Assembly (NCBI RefSeq): GCF_016862795.1
Contig: NZ_BONQ01000017.1
Span: 124,001 to 188,000, forward strand
From: Dactylosporangium siamense
GTDB taxonomy: Bacteria > Actinomycetota > Actinomycetes > Mycobacteriales > Micromonosporaceae
Direction of reading: 5' to 3'
Length of the DNA stretch: 64,000 nucleotides
The notes beneath the pieces were generated by a model that had not been told where the DNA came from, did not search any database, and saw only the letters and a program-made list of their open reading frames with translations. The position numbers and the translations under genes are program-made. How positions within the stretch are numbered: position 1 is the first letter of the stretch; every line of letters starts with the position of its first letter. Below, one piece after another: positions 58,106 to 64,000 of this stretch.

Positions 58106-58728
58106 AGACGCAGGTCGTTCGTCACCGCCCGGCCCTGCCCGGAGAGCAGGGCGTCGAACGTGGTCGTGAGCGCGAACGGGTCCGCGACCACCGGCGACTC
58201 CCGCCGGCCGACCAGGTCCGCGAGCTCGCGGCCGGCCCGGTCGATGCGCCGGTGCAGGGTCGCGTCGCCGCCGCCGGCCCAGTCCTCCGTCGCGGCGAAC
58301 ACCGACGTCGGCGCCACCACCGCGTGCAGGTAGGTGAACATCGGCCGGAGCGCGTGCTCCAGGGCCAGGGAGTGCCGGGCGGTGCCGCCGGTCGCGCCGA
58401 GCAGCACCGGCTTGTCGGTGAGCACGTCGTCGCCGAGGACGTCGAAGAACGACTTGAACAGGCCGCTGTAGGAGGCGTTGAAGATCGGCGACACCGCGAT
58501 CACCCCGTCGGCCGCCGCGACCGCGTCCAGGACGTCCTTGAGCTCGGGTGCCGGGAAGCCGGTCAGCAGGTGGTCGGTGATGTCGTGGGCGTGGTCGCGC
58601 AGCTCCACCACCCGCACCTCGGTGCCGGTGCCGATCTCCCGGGCGGCCGCGGCGGCGAGCCGGTCCGCGAGGAGCCGGGTCGACGACGGCTGGCTCAGCC
58701 CGGCGGCGATCACCACGAGGCGTTTCAT
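58102..58728 (-). CDS. NADPH-dependent FMN reductase (CE1759-type)
   Basis: 208 aa flavodoxin-fold reductase: MKRLVVIAAGLSQPSSTRLL (phosphate loop), AVSPIFNASYSGLFKSFFDV and LLGATGGTARHSLALEHALR. This matches the reductase half of the CE1758/CE1759 pair of luciferase-like systems. The start overlaps the monooxygenase stop by 4 bases, so it likely supplies reduced FMN directly. Confidence 0.93.
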   Translation of the reverse strand: MKRLVVIAAGLSQPSSTRLLADRLAAAAAREIGTGTEVRVVELRDHAHDITDHLLTGFPAPELKDVLDAVAAADGVIAVSPIFNASYSGLFKSFFDVLGDDVLTDKPVLLGATGGTARHSLALEHALRPMFTYLHAVVAPTSVFAATEDWAGGGDATLHRRIDRAGRELADLVGRRESPVVADPFALTTTFDALLSGQGRAVTNDLRL

Positions 58729-59813
58729 GCGTCCACCTTCTCGGTCTGGGCCGCCTTCAGGGAGGCGTGCGTGGGGGCGTCCGGCACGTGCGCGGGGCGG
58801 CCGACCGCGAACTCCTTGCGCAGCACCGGCACGACCTCCTCGCCGAGGATGTCGAGCTGCTCCAGGACCGTCTTCAGCGGCAGCCCGGCGTGGTCGAGCA
58901 GGAACAGCTGGCGCTGGTAGTCACCGACGTACTCCCGGAACGACAGCGTCCGGTCGATGACCTCCTGCGGGCTGCCCACGGTCAGCGGGGTCTGCGCGGT
59001 GAAGTCCTCCATCGACGGGCCGTGCCCGTAGACCGGGGCGTTGTCGAAGTACGGCCGGAACTCCCGCTTGGCGTCCTGCGAGTTCTTGCGCATGAACACC
59101 TGCCCGCCGAGCCCGACGATCGCCTGGTCGGCGCCGCCGTGCCCGTAGTGCTCGAAGCGCTGGCGGTACAGCCCGATCATCCGCTGGGTGTGCTCCTTGG
59201 GCCAGAAGATGTGGTTGGCGAAGAACCCGTCGCCGTAGTAGGCCGCCTGCTCGGCGATCTCGGGACTGCGGATCGAGCCGTGCCACACGAACGGCGGGAC
59301 ACCGTCGAGCGGGCGCGGGGTCGCCGTGAAGCCCTGCAGGGGGGTGCGGAACTTGCCCTCCCAGTCCACCACGTCCTCGCGCCACAGCCGGCGCAGCAAC
59401 GCGTAGTTCTCCACGGCCAGGGCGATGCCGTTGCGGATGTCCTGGCCGAACCACGGATACACGGGCCCGGTGTTGCCGCGGCCCATCATGAGGTCCACCC
59501 GGCCGTCGGCCAGGTGCTGCAGCATCGCGTAGTCCTCGGCGATCTTGACCGGGTCGTTGGTCGTGATCAGCGTGGTCGCGGTCGACAGCTGCAGCCGGCT
59601 GGTCTTCGCCGCGATCCAGCCCAGCATGGTGGTCGGCGACGACGGCACGAACGGCGGGTTGTGGTGCTCGCCGAGCGCGAAGACGTCCAGGCCGACCTCC
59701 TCGGCCTTGAGCGCGATCGTCACCATCGCCTTGACCCGCTCCGCGTCGGTCGGCACCCGCCCGGTGGTCGGGTCCTGCGTGACGTCACCGACGGTGAACA
59801 CTCCGAACTGCAT
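58725..59813 (-). CDS. Luciferase-like FMN-dependent monooxygenase (CE1758-type)
   Basis: 362 aa bacterial luciferase-fold enzyme: FGVFTVGDVTQDPTTGRVPT, LDVFALGEHHNPPFVPSSPT, LSTATTLITTNDPVKIAEDY and VDLMMGRGNTGPVYPWFGQD. The family is defined by its partnership with a CE1759 reductase, seen here as the next gene. Physiological substrate unknown. Upstream gap of 117 bp without evident features. Confidence 0.94.
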   Translation of the reverse strand: MQFGVFTVGDVTQDPTTGRVPTDAERVKAMVTIALKAEEVGLDVFALGEHHNPPFVPSSPTTMLGWIAAKTSRLQLSTATTLITTNDPVKIAEDYAMLQHLADGRVDLMMGRGNTGPVYPWFGQDIRNGIALAVENYALLRRLWREDVVDWEGKFRTPLQGFTATPRPLDGVPPFVWHGSIRSPEIAEQAAYYGDGFFANHIFWPKEHTQRMIGLYRQRFEHYGHGGADQAIVGLGGQVFMRKNSQDAKREFRPYFDNAPVYGHGPSMEDFTAQTPLTVGSPQEVIDRTLSFREYVGDYQRQLFLLDHAGLPLKTVLEQLDILGEEVVPVLRKEFAVGRPAHVPDAPTHASLKAAQTEKVDA

Positions 59814-59930
59814 CTCGCACGCTCCAAGCTCTCAGGTCTGACGGGCAGTAGAACATAGCTGCCGAGTCAAACATTCCGCCGGTGAACTATCGCACGGCGC
59901 TCCTTTCCCGCGATGTGGCGCAGGTCTCCG

Positions 59931-60716
59931 TCAGTTGCCGGCGCTCTCGTAGCGGCGCAGGCCACGGGAGAAGATGAACCAGGCCACGGCCAGGCAGTAG
60001 GCGGCGACCACCGGGGTCAGCAGGCCCACCCACGCGTCGCCCGTGTCGAGCACGAACGTGACGGGGAAGAAGCTGACGAAGGCGAACGGCAGGGCGAAGC
60101 CCAGCGCCGCCTTCAGGGCCAGGGGGTAGATCGACAGCGGGAAGCGGGCCAGGTCGCCGACCTGGTGCACGGCGAACGCGAACAGCGGGCTCGGGCTCTG
60201 CATCCAGAACGACACCGAGTTGGTGGCGAGGTTGATCGCGACCTTCACGGCGATCGCCGACAGCAGCACGATGACGCCGCCGGCGATCCTGCCGACGGTC
60301 CAGTCGATGCCCAGGTGGGCGATCGCGAAGCCGAGCATGAGCCCGCCGGTGACGATGTTGGAGATGCCGTTGACGCCGATCTGCATGCTGCTGACCTGCA
60401 GCACGATCGGATACGGGCGGACCATCATGTAGTCGAGGTCGCCCTGGTTGATCTGCCAGGCCAGGTTCCACATGCCCTCGAAGAACAGCGAGCCGACGCC
60501 CTCGGCGATCGCCACCAGCGCGAACATGGCCACGACCGCCCAGAACGACCAGCCGTTGATGTGCGGCACCTTCGCGAAGATCGCCGCCAGGAACACCACG
60601 TTGACGACCTGCATGATGACGGTCCCGACCATCATGATCCAGAAGTCGCTCTCGTACTCCAGCAGGGAGCGCAGGTGCGCACCGAGCAGCCGGACGTACA
60701 GCCGGATGGTGCGCAT
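59931..60716 (-). CDS. ABC-2 type transporter permease (DUF990/ABC2_membrane_6-like)
   Basis: 261 aa with six hydrophobic segments. Motif-like features: YVRLLGAHLRSLLEYESDFW, NQGDLDYMMVRPYPIVLQVS and PLSIYPLALKAALGFALPFA are shared by the DUF990 permeases, which act in pairs with one ATPase. The ATG is one base after the stop of the second permease gene. Confidence 0.92.
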   Translation of the reverse strand: MRTIRLYVRLLGAHLRSLLEYESDFWIMMVGTVIMQVVNVVFLAAIFAKVPHINGWSFWAVVAMFALVAIAEGVGSLFFEGMWNLAWQINQGDLDYMMVRPYPIVLQVSSMQIGVNGISNIVTGGLMLGFAIAHLGIDWTVGRIAGGVIVLLSAIAVKVAINLATNSVSFWMQSPSPLFAFAVHQVGDLARFPLSIYPLALKAALGFALPFAFVSFFPVTFVLDTGDAWVGLLTPVVAAYCLAVAWFIFSRGLRRYESAGN

Positions 60717-60717
60717 C

Positions 60718-61503
60718 TCATCCCCCGTTCACGGTCAGCCGGCGAAGCCCCCGCCGGAAGAGCAGGCGGGCGCCGTACCACATGACGAGCACCCAACCGA
60801 GCTGCGTGGCGACCAGGAGCACCGCGTGCGTGCCCGACGCCTGCCCGATGAAGATCAGTGCCGGCGTCGAGGTCAGCCCCGCGAACGGCGACCACTGCGC
60901 CGTGGTCGCCAGCCAGCCCGGGAAGAACGCCAGCGGCACCAGCGCCCCGGACAGCAGCCCGGTCAGCGCCTGCCTGGCCCACAGCACCCCGACGAAGTTC
61001 TCCGTCCAGAAGCAGGCGAGGGTGCTCAGGTACGACACGGCGAACTTCAACGGCACGATCAGCACGATGCTGGCGGCGAACAGGCCCAGCATCGGCCCCG
61101 GCGGCGTGTCGAGGGCCCCGCCGATCGCGACGGTGATCGCCACGACGACGATCACGGCGACGGCCTCGATCCACACCCCACCGGCCGTCTCGGCGAACCG
61201 GGCCCGCTGGTAGTCCACCGGCTTCACCAGGTCCAATGCGACGAGCCCGGAGCGGATCCGGTGCGACATCCGGAAGTCCACGAACGTGCCGACGAGCGTG
61301 GCCGACGCGAACGCGACGACCAGGTAGGCCCGCATGTGCGGCCAGTCGAACCCGCCGACCTGACCGTCGGCGAGCAGGACCTTCCACACCGCCAGCAGCG
61401 CGATCAACTGGACTGCGGCCCCCCCGAGGGACAGCAGGAAGTTGCCCCGGTACGCCAGCGCGCTGAGCGCCGCCGCCCGGGCGTGTGCGGTGTATGGCTT
61501 CAC
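60718..61503 (-). CDS. ABC-2 type transporter permease (DUF990/ABC2_membrane_6-like)
   Basis: 261 aa from GTG 61503, overlapping the ATPase stop by 4 bases. Six hydrophobic helices; YTAHARAAALSALAYRGNFL at the start and RIRSGLVALDLVKPVDYQRA are the equivalents of the first permease's motifs, so the two form a heterodimer. Export role assumed from the family; substrate unknown. Confidence 0.92.
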   Translation of the reverse strand: MKPYTAHARAAALSALAYRGNFLLSLGGAAVQLIALLAVWKVLLADGQVGGFDWPHMRAYLVVAFASATLVGTFVDFRMSHRIRSGLVALDLVKPVDYQRARFAETAGGVWIEAVAVIVVVAITVAIGGALDTPPGPMLGLFAASIVLIVPLKFAVSYLSTLACFWTENFVGVLWARQALTGLLSGALVPLAFFPGWLATTAQWSPFAGLTSTPALIFIGQASGTHAVLLVATQLGWVLVMWYGARLLFRRGLRRLTVNGG

Positions 61504-62504
61504 GGCTGGAGCACCAGCTCGCCGCTGTAGACCCGCCGGATGACGTCCTCGATGGACGGTTCGTCGACGTTGAAGTCGACGAGGTTGGCCAGCGGCGCGA
61601 GCGCCGACACGACGTGCCCGGCGGTCATCGTGAACCGGTCGAAGCGCACCCCGAGGTGCAGCGGCGTCTCCCCGGCCTCGATCGCGGCACCCGGCAGCGC
61701 GGCCCGCGCGGCCTCCAGCGGCACCACCGTCTCGGTCTGCACGTTGAGGATCCGCTCGCGGGCGAACGCGTCCTTCACCGCCTCCAGGTCGCCGTCGAAG
61801 ATGATCCGGCCCTCGTCGATGATGACCAGCCGCCGGCAGAAGCCTTCGATGTCGCCGAGGTCGTGGCTGGTCAGCATGACCGTGGTGCCCTCGTCGCGGA
61901 CGGTGCGGAAGAACTGCCGGACCCGGTCCTTGACCGCGAGGTCGAGCCCGATCGTCGGCTCGTCCAGATACACCACCGGCGGGGCGTGCAGCAGCGCCGC
62001 GGCGAGGTCGGCCCGCATCCGCTGGCCGAGCGACAGTTTCCGGCCGAGGACCGGCAGCACCTCGCCGAGCTCCAGGACCTCCTCGAACCTGGCCATGCGG
62101 CGCCGGTACGTGCCGTGGTCGATGCCGTAGACGTCGCGCAGGACGGCCAGGGACTCCGACACCGGCAGGTCCCACCACAGCTGGGTCCGCTGCCCGAACA
62201 GCACCCCGATCCGGTGCGACACCGCGATGCGGTCCTTCTGCGGCGACAGCCCGTCGATGCGGACCTCGCCGGAGGTCGGCTGCAGGATCCCGCTGAGCAG
62301 TTTCACGGTCGTCGACTTGCCGGCGCCGTTGGGTCCCACGTAGGCGACCGCCTCACCGGCGTCGATCGACAGGTCGACGTGGTCGACGGCGGTCTTGTCC
62401 ACGAACCGCCGCACGAAGAGATGTTTGACGGCGCCCCGCATGCCCGGATCCTTGTCCGGCCGGCGGAACACCTTGGTCAGTTGTCGAGCCTCCACGAGTG
62501 CCAT
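61500..62504 (-). CDS. ABC-2 exporter ATP-binding protein
   Basis: 334 aa. Walker A GPNGAGKST, Q-loop LFGQRTQLWWDLP, signature LSLGQRMR, Walker B VVYLDEPTIGLD and switch His in LTSHDLGDIEGF are all intact. A C-terminal domain of about 90 residues (VVPLEAARAALPGAAIEAGE) follows. The N-terminal insert before Walker A (GAVKHLFVRRF) is typical of ATPases paired with DUF990 permeases. Confidence 0.95.
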   Translation of the reverse strand: MALVEARQLTKVFRRPDKDPGMRGAVKHLFVRRFVDKTAVDHVDLSIDAGEAVAYVGPNGAGKSTTVKLLSGILQPTSGEVRIDGLSPQKDRIAVSHRIGVLFGQRTQLWWDLPVSESLAVLRDVYGIDHGTYRRRMARFEEVLELGEVLPVLGRKLSLGQRMRADLAAALLHAPPVVYLDEPTIGLDLAVKDRVRQFFRTVRDEGTTVMLTSHDLGDIEGFCRRLVIIDEGRIIFDGDLEAVKDAFARERILNVQTETVVPLEAARAALPGAAIEAGETPLHLGVRFDRFTMTAGHVVSALAPLANLVDFNVDEPSIEDVIRRVYSGELVLQP

Positions 62505-62573
62505 CGCCGGGAGCCTAGTATTTCTTCGCGATCCGTATTAACCCATTTTCATCCCGCGTCGCATGGATCACGA

Positions 62574-63134
62574 TCATCGGGCCACGGCGTACCGGACGAC
62601 CTGGACGCCGCTCGGGAACGTCGTCGTGGAGCGGTGCTCCAGCGACAGCGGCACGGTGAACAGGGCCGGGCCCTCGGCGATGACGACCGGGTGGACGGCG
62701 AGGAGCACCTCGTCGACGACCGGCCACAGCGCCGCGAGCGTGGCGGGGCCGGCGGAGAGGATGACGTCGCCGTCGGTGGTGTGCCGCAGCGCGGCGAGCT
62801 GCGGGGCGAGATCCCCGCGCAGGACCGGCGCGTCCCGGAACTCCGGGTCGTTGGTGAAGACGACCTTGCGCATCCCGGCCAGGAGCTCGGCGAACTCGAG
62901 GTCCGCGGCACCGATCGCGTCGACGTTGGCGGGGACCTTCCCGGCGGCGACCTGCTCCCACCAGGGGACGATCGCGTCGTAGAGGACGCTGCTCATCGCC
63001 CAGGTCCCGGCCTTGCGGTAGCAGTCGTTGATGTGCGCCTGCTCCTGCTCGCCCCACCGGAACGGCTCCCAGAAGGTGCCGCCCGCGGTCGCGATCCGGT
63101 GGTCGAGGGTGGTCTGCATGTGCACGACGATCAT
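62574..63134 (-). CDS. Dihydrofolate reductase-fold protein (RibD C-terminal-like)
   Basis: 186 aa. MIVVHMQTTLDHRIATAGGT at the N-terminus, AMSSVLYDAIVPWWEQVAAG in the middle and DGDVILSAGPATLAALWPVV near the C-terminus fit the stand-alone DHFR-like/RibD_C family; it is distinct from the one at 22977. The start overlaps the FAD-oxidase stop by 4 bases, so the two probably act together. Confidence 0.85.
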   Translation of the reverse strand: MIVVHMQTTLDHRIATAGGTFWEPFRWGEQEQAHINDCYRKAGTWAMSSVLYDAIVPWWEQVAAGKVPANVDAIGAADLEFAELLAGMRKVVFTNDPEFRDAPVLRGDLAPQLAALRHTTDGDVILSAGPATLAALWPVVDEVLLAVHPVVIAEGPALFTVPLSLEHRSTTTFPSGVQVVRYAVAR

Positions 63135-64000
63135 GAGTGGTCTCCGGTGGGCGTGATGTTCTGGTTCAGGTGGAAGACGTTCGACGGGTCGTAGCGGTCC
63201 TTGAGCGCGGTCAGCCGGGCCAGCTTCGCGGGCGGGTACGCGCGGCGCACCCCGGCGGCACCCTCCTCACCCAGGGAGTTGACGTAGACGCCGCCGGCGA
63301 ACGGCTCGAGCAGCGCCGCCGCGGCCCGGGCACCGTCCCGGCGGGCGTCGTCGTCGGCCGGGTCGGTCCACGAGGAGCCGGCGCCGAACTCGAACATCGT
63401 GTCGCGGTGCCCGAACGCCGTGGCGTCCTCGGCCACGTCGGCGATCGCGCCGCCGTACCCCTGCAGGCCGGCGCCGCAGTGCTCACCGGCGGCGATGAAC
63501 GCGTCGACGGCCGCGTCGGGCATCGACTTCAGGTAGTGGGAGCGGCCGTACCGGCGCAGCGCGTGCCGCCCGTCGGTGTCGTCGCGGCGCTGCAGTTGCA
63601 GGTACGACATCGGCATCCGCCGCTCGACGCCACCGTTGGTGAAGGTGGGCCGGTAGCCGGTGTCGGGGCCGGTCCACACGTAGCCGAGGGTGAGCGTGCC
63701 CGGGGCCGTCGCCGCGGTGAACGTCGCCTGGCGCGGCGCGGTCAGGTGCTCGTCGCGCCACCGGCGCATCGCCTCGCGCCGCCGGTCGCCGGTGAACGTG
63801 CACTCGACGACCAGCGCCTCGGTGCCGGTGTCGTGCAGCGCGAACTCGAACTCCGTCACGATGCCGAAGTTGCCGCCGCCGCCCCGCAGCCCCCAGAACA
63901 GCTCCGGGTGCTCATCGGCGCTGACCGTTCTGACGTCCCCGTCGGCCGTGACGAGCTGGTAGGAGACGACGTTGTCGCAGGCCAGGCCGTATCGGCGGGC
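63131..64000 (-). CDS. FAD-linked oxidase (berberine-bridge type), 3' part
   Basis: The frame is open to the right window edge (about 289 codons visible), so the start lies outside. Visible parts: end of the FAD-binding domain (YGLACDNVVSYQLVTADGDV, then HPELFWGLRGGGGNFGIVTE), a substrate domain, and the BBE C-terminal motif (YDPSNVFHLNQNITP). These flavoenzymes oxidise alcohols or amines, often in secondary metabolism. Coupled to the DHFR-like gene downstream. Confidence 0.93.
   Translation of the reverse strand, partial: ARRYGLACDNVVSYQLVTADGDVRTVSADEHPELFWGLRGGGGNFGIVTEFEFALHDTGTEALVVECTFTGDRRREAMRRWRDEHLTAPRQATFTAATAPGTLTLGYVWTGPDTGYRPTFTNGGVERRMPMSYLQLQRRDDTDGRHALRRYGRSHYLKSMPDAAVDAFIAAGEHCGAGLQGYGGAIADVAEDATAFGHRDTMFEFGAGSSWTDPADDDARRDGARAAAALLEPFAGGVYVNSLGEEGAAGVRRAYPPAKLARLTALKDRYDPSNVFHLNQNITPTGDHS

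Overview
This window is very GC-rich DNA from a filamentous actinomycete. GTG and TTG starts, 4-base start/stop overlaps and LuxR/HisKA_3, SigE-like, TetR and LacI regulators are frequent. The mix of secreted glycan-active enzymes and many in-frame minisatellites suggests a Micromonosporaceae-type organism (Actinoplanes/Dactylosporangium-like). That is inference; no rRNA or tRNA marker is present.

Layout. 1-4305 (+): end of a LuxR regulator, a histidine kinase/response regulator pair, a DUF1023-type hydrolase and a methyltransferase. 4296-9963 (-): a solute-binding protein coupled to a solute-binding/von Willebrand A fusion, then a coupled membrane protein/kinase/regulator operon. 10107-12179 (-): secreted M4 metalloprotease. 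12545-14512 (+): branched-polyamine synthase (BpsA/DUF43). 14839-17709: divergent TetR and GH3 beta-glucosidase. 17702-22240: small phosphatase, Pro-Glu-rich Ser/Thr kinase, and a low-complexity membrane protein. 22266-24673: TetR, DHFR-like reductase and acetyltransferase.

25184-27009 (-) is the most unusual locus. Two small peptides (53 and 67 aa) share the C-terminal pattern I-K-[F/W]-P-x-A-L-G-D. They lie on either side of a 157-aa protein with a caspase-fold-like His/Cys signature, downstream of a 247-aa protein I do not recognise. I propose a processed-peptide (RiPP-like or protease-activated) system. Directly upstream, 27101-31308 (-) is the ergothioneine operon egtA-egtB-egtC-egtD.

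31465-35332 (-): membrane protein/DCC protein/TetR operon behind twin operators, a sigma factor with a beta-propeller membrane protein, and a DUF3307-like protein. 35565-43460: transglutaminase-like protein, pectate lyase, LCP ligase, sulfotransferase, 6-phosphogluconate dehydrogenase, MFS exporter and its divergent MerR. 43509-45432 (+): sigma factor, membrane anti-sigma candidate and acetyltransferase. 45679-50287 (+): GH16 glucanase with three discoidin domains, a discoidin/DUF1996 protein and a LacI regulator, with three palindromic LacI-type boxes ahead of the glucanase.

50541-54108: two-component system, small membrane proteins. 54237-58105: helical-repeat protein, NAD-kinase-like protein and SPFH protein, divergent from an NrtR-like NUDIX regulator with a palindrome between them. 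58102-59813: FMN reductase/luciferase-like monooxygenase pair. 59931-62504: ABC-2 exporter. 62574-64000: DHFR-like protein and a partial FAD-linked oxidase running off the window.

Regulation is mostly local: divergent or same-operon TetR/MerR/LacI/NrtR regulators each have a plausible palindrome. Many unrelated genes carry short in-frame tandem repeats, an unusual trait of this window.
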